This document shows positions 17,555 through 26,406 of a DNA stretch of 64,000 nt, piece by piece (the first letter of the stretch is position 1; each line of letters opens with the position of its first letter). Under the pieces are notes generated by a model. That model was not told the DNA's origin. It did no database searches and saw only the letters and a list, made by a program, of their open reading frames with translations. This DNA comes from Roseivirga sp. BDSF3-8. GTDB taxonomy: Bacteria; Bacteroidota; Bacteroidia; Cytophagales; Cyclobacteriaceae. The position numbers and the translations under genes are program-made. Where the stretch lies: positions 620,001 through 684,000 of the forward strand of contig NZ_JBGNFV010000001.1 of NCBI RefSeq assembly GCF_041449215.1. The letters are read 5' to 3'.

Positions 17555-17938
17555 ATGAAAGAACTTACTAAAGCCGAAGAGCAGGTAATGCAGATCCTTT
17601 GGGACATTGAAAAAGGATTTGTGAAGGAAATCCTCGTAAAAATGGAGGACCCCAGGCCTGCTTATAACACGGTGAGCACTATCGTGCGCATACTCGAGAA
17701 AAAAGGATTTGTAGGCTACACAGCCTATGGAAAATCACACCAGTATTATCCGCTCATCACACAGGAGACCTACAGCCGGGAGTACCTGGACACGTTTGTT
17801 GGCAACTACTTCGGAGGGTCTTTCAGTAAGCTGGTGTCCTTTTTCGCAAAAGAGAAGAATCTGAGCGTAAACGACATGGACGAGTTGATGAAGCATGTAA
17901 AAAATGACATGGGCAATGATAAACCTTCGGAAAAATGA
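17555..17938 (+). CDS. BlaI/MecI/CopY family transcriptional repressor
   Basis: 127-residue winged-helix repressor: KELTKAEEQVMQILWDIEKG is the characteristic first helix, followed by the recognition region (AYNTVSTIVRILEKKGFVGY) and wing (GKSHQYYPLITQE), then a C-terminal dimerisation helix ending in DELMKHVKND. Family members sit on operators until cleaved by, or released through, a partner M56 membrane protease. That partner is the next gene, overlapping by ATGA (17935-17938). In this lineage such pairs usually do not control beta-lactamase, and no beta-lactamase is present here. Confidence 0.92.
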   Translation: MKELTKAEEQVMQILWDIEKGFVKEILVKMEDPRPAYNTVSTIVRILEKKGFVGYTAYGKSHQYYPLITQETYSREYLDTFVGNYFGGSFSKLVSFFAKEKNLSVNDMDELMKHVKNDMGNDKPSEK

Positions 17939-19191
17939 TCACCAACATCCTACCATATCTTGCTGAAAGTCTGCTATGCGGCATAATCTTCCTAGTCTTC
18001 TACCGGCTGGTACTGGCAGGTGAAAAATCCTTTTCCTTTAACCGCTTTTACCTTTTAGGAAGCTTACTATTGATGTTCCTTCTCCCCTTGCTTCATATAA
18101 ATACCCAGGCAGGAGGTGTGGGAGACCTGTCCACCATCTATCTGCCCGAAGTAGAAATGAATGGCGGGAAAAATGTAAGTACCAACGAAGCCACGATACA
18201 CTGGGGCCTGTGGGTTTTATGGAGTTATCTGGCTATATCCGCTATTCTATTTATACGCCTGGTAAGCAACCTGACGAATATTATGCAGCGGGTACGAAAA
18301 GCGGAATCCAGTACAGAAGACGGATACAGGTTAGTACACGTACGGGAGGATGTGCCGGTAAGTACTTTTTTCCACTATATATTCTGGCCGCAGCACATGA
18401 GCCTTAGTACGGAGGAGCAAAGCATGGTACTAAAGCATGAAATTACTCATGTCAAACAATGGCACACCCTGGATCTGCTCCTGGTAAACACCCTGGCCTC
18501 CCTCTTCTGGATATTACCGGTCTGGAAACAATACCGCAAGGCCTTTGAAGAAACACATGAATACCTGGCCGACAGGGAAGTGCTTCGTAACACCACTCCC
18601 CAGAGTTATGGTAGCCTGATAGCCAAATATACTTTAAAGCAGTCAGGTCTGACACTGACACACTCATTTGCAAATCAATCACTTAAAAGAATAACCATGA
18701 TGAAAAACACCCTGAATTCTATTAAACCAATGAAATTGCTAATGGCGTTCCCCCTGGCTGCTGTCATGTTCTGGACAGTTAGCTGCGAGGAATCAGATGT
18801 GATCGAAGAAGAACAGACGGAACAGCCTGTTCTGAAAGAGCATACTACTATTGAATCAGAAGCAGGAGAGCTGCCTGATGATGTCCTGACTATAGTGGAT
18901 GAACAGCCAATGCCTGAGGGAGGTTTTCCAGCCATTGCACAACATATACAGGAAACCCTCAAGTATCCTGGGGAAGCTGAGAAACTAGGCATAGAAGGGC
19001 GTGTATATGTTCAGTTCATAGTCAATACGGACGGCAGTATATCAAACGTAAAAGCCATTAAAGGCATCGGACATGGCTGTGATGCGGAAGCCATTCGGGT
19101 GGTTAGCGAAATGCCGCACTGGAACCCTGGCATAAAAGACGGAGAAACTGTAAAAGTTAGAATGGTACTACCGATAGTATATAAGCTATAA
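17935..19191 (+). CDS. M56 (BlaR1/MecR1-like) membrane metallopeptidase with TonB C-terminal domain
   Basis: 418-residue inner-membrane protein. Four hydrophobic segments frame a cytosolic zinc protease domain with HEITH (HExxH, about residue 170) and the downstream EETHEYLADREVL with the third-ligand Glu. A last hydrophobic segment (about residues 263-280) is followed by an acidic linker and, from about residue 325, a TonB C-terminal domain (EGRVYVQFIVNTDGSI, GCDAEAIRVV, NPGIKDGE). In BlaR1-type systems the outer domain senses and the protease releases the repressor; here the sensor is replaced by a TonB-C fold, matching the three genes that follow. Expected signal and protease target are inferred. 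Confidence 0.88.
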   Translation: MITNILPYLAESLLCGIIFLVFYRLVLAGEKSFSFNRFYLLGSLLLMFLLPLLHINTQAGGVGDLSTIYLPEVEMNGGKNVSTNEATIHWGLWVLWSYLAISAILFIRLVSNLTNIMQRVRKAESSTEDGYRLVHVREDVPVSTFFHYIFWPQHMSLSTEEQSMVLKHEITHVKQWHTLDLLLVNTLASLFWILPVWKQYRKAFEETHEYLADREVLRNTTPQSYGSLIAKYTLKQSGLTLTHSFANQSLKRITMMKNTLNSIKPMKLLMAFPLAAVMFWTVSCEESDVIEEEQTEQPVLKEHTTIESEAGELPDDVLTIVDEQPMPEGGFPAIAQHIQETLKYPGEAEKLGIEGRVYVQFIVNTDGSISNVKAIKGIGHGCDAEAIRVVSEMPHWNPGIKDGETVKVRMVLPIVYKL

Positions 19192-19223
19192 CCCGGCACC
19201 GTAGACAGATCACCTTAATATTA

Positions 19224-19261
19224 GAGCCATTCGCCAGGCGGCGGATGGCTCTTTTTTTTTT
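19224..19261 (+). terminator. Terminator after the M56 protease gene
   Basis: 12-bp stem (GAGCCATTCGCC / GGCGGATGGCTC, one G-U pair), 4-nt loop, and ten T residues. It separates the blaI-M56 pair from the TonB-C paralogues, which then need their own promoter or readthrough. Confidence 0.88.
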
Positions 19262-19263
19262 CG

Positions 19264-19271
19264 TATATTTG
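19264..19271 (+). promoter_or_regulatory. Predicted -7 element (TATATTTG)
   Basis: Exact TAnnTTTG match placed between the terminator T-run and the ATG at 19280. If used, the transcript would start within a few bases of the start codon, i.e. be nearly leaderless. Confidence 0.4.
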
Positions 19272-19279
19272 CCCGGAAC

Positions 19280-20416
19280 ATGAAAATAACAGCTTTAAGA
19301 AGGATAATACTTCTTCCCTTTGTCATTCTCGGGGCTTTAAACTTTGTTTCAGGCCAGACCCCTCAGTCAAACAACGAATGGAAATACTCCGGAAAACAGG
19401 ATACCAACCCTACCCCGGCCGTGGGCATGGAAGGGTGGGCTAGTTATCTGGAGGAAAACCTTCAGTATCCGGATATAGCACAGCGAATAGGTCTTGAAGG
19501 AAGAGTCTTTGTGAAATTCGCAGTAAAAAAAGATGGCTCACTTGCTTATGCTAACGTTCAAAGAGGCATCGGGGCCGGCTGCGACGCTGAGGCTATCAGA
19601 CTGATAGAAAATGCACCGAACTGGGTACCGGGAACCAGAAAGGGAAAACCTGTGAAGACTGAAGTCATGCTTCCGATACTCTTCAGACTACCTTCTGCTT
19701 ATGGTTCGCGAATTATTTTTCCGGCAGATTGGAGCAGCTTTCAAAAGCTGGACCGGAAGCCTGAAGTCAGTGGCGGCATGGATGAATTTGAGAAGCGCTT
19801 CCTAAGCAAAATTAACCCGCCTGAAAATACACACCTGGACATAAACTTTACAGTAGCGGCCAACGGCGAGCTTTGCAATATTTCCACTGGCAGTGGTATG
19901 CCTTGTGAAATTGCGTATAGATCCGAAGTTGCGTTGCAGGAAATGAGTCCGTGGCAGCCGGGGGTAAAGGATGGCGAGGCAGTATCGGTAGACCTTAAAA
20001 TAAGCCATAGTTCCGGAGGAAATCCTTCAACTTCTGAAGATCTAGAAACTATCCATTTAACAACTGAATCTGATTCATCCGAAGAGCCTGTATACTCTAT
20101 GCTGGAATTGAAGGCTACCCCCACAAATGGCCAAATAGCCTGGCAGACCTACCTGAAAGAAAATCTTCAGTACCCGAAAGCAGCTCTGGAAAACAATATT
20201 GGCGGACGGGTTATGATTGAGTTCATCGTGGAGAAAAACGGTGAGCTCACAAATGCAAAAGTATATCGCCATACACTGATGACTGATAATGATATGGGCG
20301 TTCTGGCAGAAGCCCTCAGACTGATAGAAAATGCACCTAAATGGAACCCTGGCAAAGCCAGATGTAAGGGGCCTGTAAGGTCAAGAGCTATCGTTACCAT
20401 CACATTCAGACCGTAG
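19280..20416 (+). CDS. Secreted protein with three TonB C-terminal-like domains
   Basis: 378 residues. A signal peptide (ends VSGQ) is followed by three domains related to the TonB C-terminus: residues about 45-140 (GRVFVKFAVKKDGSL, IGAGCDAEAIRLI), about 155-240 (more diverged, INFTVAANGELC), and about 275-378 (GRVMIEFIVEKNGEL, APKWNPGKA). It lacks a permanent N-terminal membrane anchor and the Pro-rich spacer of a real TonB, so it is unlikely to transduce energy; a periplasmic binding or sensing part for the linked M56 protease is a more natural reading. The three-domain form is unusual next to the two-domain neighbours. Confidence 0.8.
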   Translation: MKITALRRIILLPFVILGALNFVSGQTPQSNNEWKYSGKQDTNPTPAVGMEGWASYLEENLQYPDIAQRIGLEGRVFVKFAVKKDGSLAYANVQRGIGAGCDAEAIRLIENAPNWVPGTRKGKPVKTEVMLPILFRLPSAYGSRIIFPADWSSFQKLDRKPEVSGGMDEFEKRFLSKINPPENTHLDINFTVAANGELCNISTGSGMPCEIAYRSEVALQEMSPWQPGVKDGEAVSVDLKISHSSGGNPSTSEDLETIHLTTESDSSEEPVYSMLELKATPTNGQIAWQTYLKENLQYPKAALENNIGGRVMIEFIVEKNGELTNAKVYRHTLMTDNDMGVLAEALRLIENAPKWNPGKARCKGPVRSRAIVTITFRP

Positions 20417-20503
20417 TAAAAAAACATGAAAATCTTCAAGGATGCTACATCAAATTAATTCCTGCTACTATTGATCAGCATACACACCACCAAATAAAAA
20501 AGC

Positions 20504-21298
20504 ATGAATAGCAATATCTTTATAACCTTCATTTTTAGCTATATACTCCTTTTTTCATCACTTCCCGGTATAACGCAGAAACTCTCTGAAGACCAAAAAA
20601 ACCAAGTGTTTATAATAGTAGATGAAAAACCGGTGCCGGCAGGGGGTATGGAAGGATGGGCCAATTACCTTCAAAATAATATGGAATATCCGGAAAATGC
20701 TAAAAGGCTCGGCATAGTAGGGAGAATATATGTCCAGTTTGTGGTGGATAAGGAAGGAGATATAACCGAAGTCAAAGTCTTAAAGGGGATAGGAGCAGCA
20801 TGCGATTCGGTGGCGGCCAAGGTGGTGCGCAATGCTCCAAACTGGAAACCCGGAAAGCATGAAGGTAAAGTGGTAAAAGTAAGGATGGTATTACCTATAG
20901 TTTTCTCATTGCATGGCGTTCCCGATAAAAAAGTTTACATAGGTATAAAACCTGCCGATTGGGAGAAATTTACAGTTCTTCATAAAAAGCCCATCTTAAA
21001 AAAGGGAATGCCTCAATTGACTACCTACTTAAATGAAAATTTTAACTATCCGGAAGCGGCTTTAAAGGACAGTATACAGGGCGCTGTTAGCGTACGATTC
21101 ACTGTTAGCGAAGAGGGAAAGGTTAGTCACATAACTCCTCTTACAGAAAAGGGGTATGGATGTGAAGAGGAACTGGTTCGGCTAGTAGAGAACATGCCTG
21201 AATGGAAGCCCGGAAAAGACTATAGTGGCTACAAAATTGACACAGACCTGATTCTTACGGTCTACTTCAGGCTTGAAGAACAGGACCTGACTTTGTAA
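20504..21298 (+). CDS. Secreted protein with two TonB C-terminal-like domains
   Basis: 264 residues. The N-terminus (MNSNIFITFIFSYILLFSSL) is a signal peptide ending near Thr-Gln-Lys. Domain one, about residues 45-140, has VPAGGMEGWANYL, GRIYVQFVVDKEGDI and GIGAACDSVAAKVV; domain two, about 160-260, has GAVSVRFTVSEEGKV and YGCEEELVRLV. As with its neighbours there is no TonB spacer or anchor. It differs from them by an Ala for Gly in the GxGCD turn. Probably transcribed with, or regulated like, the other paralogues; 87 bp separate it from the previous gene. Confidence 0.78.
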   Translation: MNSNIFITFIFSYILLFSSLPGITQKLSEDQKNQVFIIVDEKPVPAGGMEGWANYLQNNMEYPENAKRLGIVGRIYVQFVVDKEGDITEVKVLKGIGAACDSVAAKVVRNAPNWKPGKHEGKVVKVRMVLPIVFSLHGVPDKKVYIGIKPADWEKFTVLHKKPILKKGMPQLTTYLNENFNYPEAALKDSIQGAVSVRFTVSEEGKVSHITPLTEKGYGCEEELVRLVENMPEWKPGKDYSGYKIDTDLILTVYFRLEEQDLTL

Positions 21299-21414
21299 TA
21301 AGGTCTCTGTGTGATGGAAAACCTGATTATTATAAATTTTCTATTTCATAATTTTTTGAGTCTGTCTCCGCAATTTCCCTATAAATAAGGGTCGAACATA
21401 ACCTATTTAATAGC

Positions 21415-22179
21415 ATGAAAAACACACTTTACACTTGTTTCGCAACAATAATTCTTTTGTTCATCACCACACTAAGCGGAATAGCCCAGGACAACCCGGA
21501 AGAGACATATACAATAGTGGATGAAAAACCGGTGCCCGCAGGGGGCATGGAAGGGTGGGCTGCCTATTTACAGCAAAACCTTAAATACCCCACACAGGCT
21601 AAGCGATTGGGCACAGAAGGCAGGGTTTATATCCAGTTCGTAGTGAATAAGGATGGAAGTATAAGTGATGTCCTGGCCATAAAGGGCATTGGGTCGGGCT
21701 GTGACGAAGAGGCTGAACGAGTCATACGTAACGCCCCAAACTGGCAACCTGGCAAACAGCGAGGCAAAAATGTCAATGTTAGGATGGTAATTCCAATTAT
21801 ATTTAAGCTTTCGCATGATGGTGGTTATGAAAGGCCCATTTTACGCGCGGCAAATCCTCAAAAAATGGCTATGCTGAGCAAAAGACCAGGCTATAAGGGC
21901 GGATTAAGTGCCTTGGAAGCCTATCTGAGTGAGCATAGCACCCACCCACGTAAAGGCACACTCAAAGAACATAAAATTGTCGTCGATGTCGCGTTCAGCA
22001 TACAGAAAGATGGCTCAGTAGATAAGGTTAAAAACCTAAGTACAGTGCCGGCAGAATATGAAGATGCCGCAGAGAATATTGTTAAGAACATGCCTGCCTG
22101 GAACCCGGGTATGAAAAATGGCAAACCCGTCTCTACCAAGCTGGAAATAAGCATTATCTTTTACCCGGAAAAAGACTAA
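21415..22179 (+). CDS. Secreted protein with two TonB C-terminal-like domains
   Basis: 254 residues with signal peptide (TLSGIAQ, cleavage before Asp). The first domain (PAGGMEGWAAYLQQNLKYP, GRVYIQFVVNKDGSI, GIGSGCDEEAERVI) is the best conserved of the array; the second (about residues 160-254) is diverged and has VVDVAFSIQKDGSV and PAWNPGMKNGKPVS. Last member of the tandem set; the intergenic 21299-21414 stretch is AT-rich with no obvious terminator. Role inferred as for the neighbours: a periplasmic domain protein connected with the BlaI-M56 pair. Confidence 0.78.
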   Translation: MKNTLYTCFATIILLFITTLSGIAQDNPEETYTIVDEKPVPAGGMEGWAAYLQQNLKYPTQAKRLGTEGRVYIQFVVNKDGSISDVLAIKGIGSGCDEEAERVIRNAPNWQPGKQRGKNVNVRMVIPIIFKLSHDGGYERPILRAANPQKMAMLSKRPGYKGGLSALEAYLSEHSTHPRKGTLKEHKIVVDVAFSIQKDGSVDKVKNLSTVPAEYEDAAENIVKNMPAWNPGMKNGKPVSTKLEISIIFYPEKD

Positions 22180-22262
22180 ACTAAGGCTGAGCTAGATTAT
22201 GCAGCCACTTGGCATGCACTCTGTCGTCTAGGGCATCTCTATCTTAAGCTATCCGGAAAAAC

Positions 22263-22829
22263 ATGGACCTAAAAAAACTCTTCTCAAAAATACCTACCCT
22301 TCATACCGACCGTCTTACGCTCAGGGAAGTCTCCAGCCATGATGCCGATGGGGTCTTTAAGGTATTCAACGATGATGAGGTAACGCACTTCAACTTTCGC
22401 AATTATCTATCCAATGTCCGTGATGCCCGCCAGCGGATTCAGTACTGGAAAACCTGTTATGCGCAAAGTCAGCGTTTGTACTGGGGTGTATTTCAGGATG
22501 ATCAATTTATAGGCAATATCGGCCTGGTGCATTTTGATCTGAGGGGTGACCGGCTCGAGATTGGCTACAACCTGGGTAGAGAGTACTGGGGCCACGGACT
22601 CATGAACGAGGCCCTTACAAGAATACTGGACTACCTGTTTGCCGAAATCGGGGTAAACCGGGTAGATGCCCTGGTACTACCTGGCAATGAAAGCAGCGTA
22701 AAGGTGCTGAAAAACCTCAACTTCAAAAAAGACGGCATACTACGCGGTGCTGCCAAAAAACGCGACGAGGGATATGAGGATGTGATTTTGTATGGTCTTG
22801 TGAAAAAGGACTTTATCCATCACTTATAG
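22263..22829 (+). CDS. GNAT family N-acetyltransferase (RimJ/RimL-like)
   Basis: 188-residue acetyltransferase transferring an acetyl group from acetyl-CoA to an amine. The RimJ/RimL subgroup pattern is clear: LHTDRLTLREVSSHDADGVF at the N-terminus, FIGNIGLVHFD, then RLEIGYNLGREYWGHGLMNE, where the acetyl-CoA pyrophosphate loop is (R)EYWGHGLM, and VLPGNESSVKVLKNLNFKKDG near the end. Substrate may be a ribosomal protein N-terminus, an amino acid or another small amine; nothing here decides. It starts 84 bp after the TonB-C array and shows no functional tie to it. Confidence 0.87.
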   Translation: MDLKKLFSKIPTLHTDRLTLREVSSHDADGVFKVFNDDEVTHFNFRNYLSNVRDARQRIQYWKTCYAQSQRLYWGVFQDDQFIGNIGLVHFDLRGDRLEIGYNLGREYWGHGLMNEALTRILDYLFAEIGVNRVDALVLPGNESSVKVLKNLNFKKDGILRGAAKKRDEGYEDVILYGLVKKDFIHHL

Positions 22830-22910
22830 ACTGGATTGTGTAATATCCAATTAGGATTTACTTTTTCTCATTACTCCTCATCACCTACTTTTGCAGGTAA
22901 CCATTTTACC

Positions 22911-23684
22911 ATGAAACCAATGATTACTCTCCTGGCCGTAATGGACCTGCCTGTGGTAGATATACTAGGCATGGGTACCGCAGGACTGGGCTTTTTGCTG
23001 GCCTTCCTGTCTTTCCGTATGCTTACCAAAGAGCAGGGCCGGGACATGGTACGTCAGCCAATGCTGTTTGCTATTTACATTTTCATGATATTCAGCATTG
23101 CTTTATGCGGATTCGGCCTCGTAAGTCAGCCCCTTTTGGCAAAAGGCGATAATGAAGGGAACGAACCCACAGACTGCCGCCTGGAAGTAGACCAGGCTGA
23201 AAAGAAACTCGAGGAATGTAAAAGAGTGAATGAAGAGGCATTAACACCTGCGACACTGGCGCTGATTTCCGGTGAATACTTTGATGCCTCCATGAGCAAA
23301 GATAGCCTGATAGCACAAGTGCGGGCGCTGACCGAAGCGGGAAATGAGCTAATCAACCATCGCCGGCAATATGCCTATACCCTGTTTGAGCTTGAAATGC
23401 AGATGCACGGTCAAAATATAAACCTGCGCCTGGAAAACAGCACGCCCCCCGCGACTATCCGTAGCATTCAGGTGGCACTGCAAGGGCTGGAAAGATATAA
23501 TGGCCCGATAAATGGCGACCGCCAAGCCACCTACGAAGCGGTGGTACGCTTTCAGCAATGGCTGAACCAGGTAAACAACCAAAACGACTCACCTTATATA
23601 AGGCCTGCCAACTATGGTATATTTGGCTTTCGTACCCTGGAGGCACTTCGCACGCAGTACCGCCTTAGCAGCAACCAGGGATAA
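22911..23684 (+). CDS. Membrane protein with coiled region and peptidoglycan-binding-like C-terminus
   Basis: 257 residues from ATG 22911; a TTG at 22836 would add 25 unlikely residues. Two hydrophobic segments near the N-terminus (GTAGLGFLLAFLSFRML and LFAIYIFMIFSIALCGFGLV) anchor it; an acidic, Cys-containing helical stretch follows (CRLEVDQAEKKLEECKRVNE). The C-terminal 80 residues (IRSIQVALQGLERYNGPING, then YEAVVRFQQWLNQ and YGIFGFRTLEALR) follow the pattern of a PG_binding_1 helical domain. It may thus link membrane and cell wall. It lies 54 bp before the priA start. Confidence 0.62.
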   Translation: MKPMITLLAVMDLPVVDILGMGTAGLGFLLAFLSFRMLTKEQGRDMVRQPMLFAIYIFMIFSIALCGFGLVSQPLLAKGDNEGNEPTDCRLEVDQAEKKLEECKRVNEEALTPATLALISGEYFDASMSKDSLIAQVRALTEAGNELINHRRQYAYTLFELEMQMHGQNINLRLENSTPPATIRSIQVALQGLERYNGPINGDRQATYEAVVRFQQWLNQVNNQNDSPYIRPANYGIFGFRTLEALRTQYRLSSNQG

Positions 23685-23738
23685 TCACTGGCTGAGGGTT
23701 CGCAAGTGAGCGAGCGATTGCCTATTTTTACCGGCTGC

Positions 23739-26246
23739 ATGCGTATGGAAAATAACTCTCCCGCCGACTCCCTATTATTTGCAGACCTGATCCTGCCGGT
23801 GCCTATTCCCAAGCGATTCACCTACCTGGTACCGGAAGATATGCACGCCGATATTACAGAAGGGGCCAGAGTAGTTGTGGCATTTGGTCGCCAGCCGGTA
23901 GTAACCGGCGTAGTGGAGCGCCTGCACCATACAGCCCCCGAAGCCTATGAGCCTAAGCCTATTGATGAACTGCTTGACACACAGGCAATCATGCATCGCC
24001 GACAGTTTGACCTGTATGACTGGATGGCCTCATACTACCTCTGCACTATTGGGGAAGTGATGGCGGCGGCTCTTCCTTCCGGACTGAAATTAAGCACCGA
24101 GTCGTTCATTCAGCTACACCCTCATGCCGATGCGGAGGCGGCCATGCCCGATTTATCTGATAAGGAGGTGTTACTTATTGATGCCCTGCTGGATCAGCAG
24201 GTAATCAGCTACCAGGACGCCGCTGCCATATTGCAGATTAAGAGCTATCCGCGAATACTGAAAATACTACTGGAGAAGGGGCTGATACTGACCTACCAGG
24301 AAAAACGTGAGCGATTTGCCCCTAAAACGGAAAACCGCCTGCGGCTGGCTGAGGAATATGCGGAGGATCCCGGTATGCTGGAGGCTTTACTGCCTGAGTT
24401 AGAGCGCGCGCCAAAGCAGACAGACGCTGTAATGAAATACCTGGCTCTGGTACCTGTACTGCAAAGGCCGGGGGCTAATGTGGCCGGCATTGCCAAAAAA
24501 AGCCTCACCGAGGCAGACATCTCCCCTGCTGCCATCCGTACTCTCATTCAAAAAGAGATTTTTCAGGAATTCAAGGTAACCATAAGCCGCTTTGGAGACC
24601 TGCCGGAAGCCGACCAGGCTTTACCCGTCCTTTCAGAGCTTCAGGCGGGTGCCCGTGATGAGATTATCCATCTGTTTGACAGCAAAGAGGCGGTCCTGCT
24701 GCACGGCATAACGGGCAGTGGCAAAACAGAAATATACATGGACCTGATAGCCAAGGTCCTGGAGCAAGGTCAGCAAGTACTTTATCTGCTTCCGGAGATT
24801 GCCCTTACCACCCAAATCGTAAGGAGGCTGCAGGCCGTCTTTGGCGAGAGGCTAGGCATATACCACTCCCGCCACTCGGCCAATGAACGGGTAGAAACCT
24901 GGAAAGGGGTGCTGGAAGGGCGCTTTGATTTTATCGTCGGGGTACGGTCCACAGTGTTCCTTCCTTTTGATAACCTGGGCCTGGTGATAGTTGATGAAGA
25001 ACATGAGCCCAGCTACAAGCAGTTTGATCCTGCCCCCCGGTATCATGCCCGCGACGTCGCGCTGATGCTGGCCCGCCAGCATCATGCAAAGGTATTGTTA
25101 GGCTCAGCCACTCCCTCTATGGAAACTTATGCCTTGGCCATCCGCAACCGAATCGGGTATGTGGAGCTATCCAGCCGCTACGGGGAGGCCAGCCTGCCTG
25201 ATATACACCTGGTGGACACCCGGCTGGCACGCAAGCAGAAAAAAATGCATGGCGAGTTTTCGCCCCAACTGGTAGAAGCCCTCACCGAAACCTTTGAAAG
25301 AAAAGAACAGGCCATCATATTCCAGAACCGGCGGGGTTACAGTTATTTCATTTCCTGTGAAGACTGTGGGTGGATTCCTACCTGCCGGCAATGTGCAGTA
25401 AGCCTCACCTACCACCAGTTTCGTAACGAAATGAAATGCCACTACTGCGGCTACAAAGAAAAGCAGCCCGGGGTATGCCCTGCCTGTGGCTCAGCCAAGC
25501 TGAAAACGGTAGGCCTGGGTACTGAAAAACTGGAGGAAGAAATAAAACTGCTCCTACCTGAAGCCAGGGTTCAACGGATGGACCTGGACACTACACGGAC
25601 AAAATATAGCTTTCAGCAAATACTGGAAGACTTCGGCCAGGGCTATGTGGATGTATTGGTGGGTACTCAAATGGTGAGCAAAGGGCTGGATTTTGATAAT
25701 GTGAGCCTGGTAGCAGTCTTTGATGCTGACAGGATGCTGCATTTCCCTGATTTCAGAAGCCAGGAGCGTACCTATCACCTCATCAGCCAGGTTAGCGGAC
25801 GTGCGGGACGTAAAAACATTGCCGGCAGGGTCATTGTGCAGACTGGCAACCCTATGCAGCCGCTACTACAACAGGTGGCCGCACACGATTATCAACGCAT
25901 GGCTGAACTGGAACTGGATGAAAGGAAAAAATACGCTTACCCTCCTTATGTACGGCTGGTAAAAGTCACGCTGAAACATGCTGACAGGGAACGGGTGGAA
26001 AAAGCTGCGCAGAATCTGGCAAGCCTTTTCAGGGCTGCCATAGACCCTCAGCGGGTCCTTGGCCCGGTAGAGCCTGGCATAGCCAAACTGAGAAACCAAT
26101 GGCTGATGGAGATTACAATCAAGCTGGAGCGGGACCCCGGCAAGGGCGCCGCAGCAAAAGAAAGGCTGAGGCAGGAAGTAATTTCTCTGCAGCAAAATAA
26201 GGCCTACCGCTCAGTACAGGTGGTTTTTGATGTGGATCCGGTTTAA
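23739..26246 (+). CDS. priA: Primosomal protein N', replication restart helicase
   Basis: 835 residues. PriA binds stalled forks and reloads the replicative helicase. The frame opens at GTG 23706, but family proteins begin close to the FADLILPVPIPKRFTY strand, so ATG 23739 (or 23745) is preferred. The helicase core has Walker A (GITGSGKTEIY, about residue 323) and DEEH (about 418); between them SRHSANERVETW and VGVRSTVFLPF. The zinc module has eight Cys in four CxxC pairs, from CEDCGWIPTCRQC to CPACGS (about residues 540-595). C-terminal motifs GTQMVSKGLDFDNV and SQVSGRAGRKN complete superfamily 2. All key residues are intact. Confidence 0.96.
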   Translation: MRMENNSPADSLLFADLILPVPIPKRFTYLVPEDMHADITEGARVVVAFGRQPVVTGVVERLHHTAPEAYEPKPIDELLDTQAIMHRRQFDLYDWMASYYLCTIGEVMAAALPSGLKLSTESFIQLHPHADAEAAMPDLSDKEVLLIDALLDQQVISYQDAAAILQIKSYPRILKILLEKGLILTYQEKRERFAPKTENRLRLAEEYAEDPGMLEALLPELERAPKQTDAVMKYLALVPVLQRPGANVAGIAKKSLTEADISPAAIRTLIQKEIFQEFKVTISRFGDLPEADQALPVLSELQAGARDEIIHLFDSKEAVLLHGITGSGKTEIYMDLIAKVLEQGQQVLYLLPEIALTTQIVRRLQAVFGERLGIYHSRHSANERVETWKGVLEGRFDFIVGVRSTVFLPFDNLGLVIVDEEHEPSYKQFDPAPRYHARDVALMLARQHHAKVLLGSATPSMETYALAIRNRIGYVELSSRYGEASLPDIHLVDTRLARKQKKMHGEFSPQLVEALTETFERKEQAIIFQNRRGYSYFISCEDCGWIPTCRQCAVSLTYHQFRNEMKCHYCGYKEKQPGVCPACGSAKLKTVGLGTEKLEEEIKLLLPEARVQRMDLDTTRTKYSFQQILEDFGQGYVDVLVGTQMVSKGLDFDNVSLVAVFDADRMLHFPDFRSQERTYHLISQVSGRAGRKNIAGRVIVQTGNPMQPLLQQVAAHDYQRMAELELDERKKYAYPPYVRLVKVTLKHADRERVEKAAQNLASLFRAAIDPQRVLGPVEPGIAKLRNQWLMEITIKLERDPGKGAAAKERLRQEVISLQQNKAYRSVQVVFDVDPV

Positions 26247-26364
26247 AACAAAAAACTTCTTTACCAGGGAAGGTTACTTTTTCCAGACTAATCAATAAAG
26301 GGTGGTGTCATCTTAAACCGTGAGATTGACTAGGATCAACCTAACCTATTCCCACGGATATTTG

Positions 26365-26395
26365 GGGGAGTCCTTACGGGCTCCCCTATTTTTTT
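26365..26395 (+). terminator. Terminator after priA
   Basis: 9-bp stem GGGGAGTCC / GGGCTCCCC with 4-nt loop TTAC followed by TATTTTTTT; it lies 119 bp after the priA stop, before the convergent YccF gene. Confidence 0.8.
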
Positions 26396-26406
26396 ACCCC
26401 TTCCTG

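Larger units (their letters stand above)
18890..22179 (+). repeat. Tandem array of paralogous TonB C-terminal domains
   Basis: Eight TonB-C-like domains in four consecutive genes: one in the M56 protease, three in the 378-residue product, and two in each of the next two. The most alike are the first domains of the last two proteins, which share VDEKPVPAGGMEGWA and nearly identical codons around 20620-20665 and 21515-21560, so the latest duplication is recent. Confidence 0.85.

Noticed and set aside
17555-19191. Beta-lactam resistance operon
   Set aside because: BlaI/M56-like genes are present, but there is no beta-lactamase or PBP gene and no penicillin-sensor domain.
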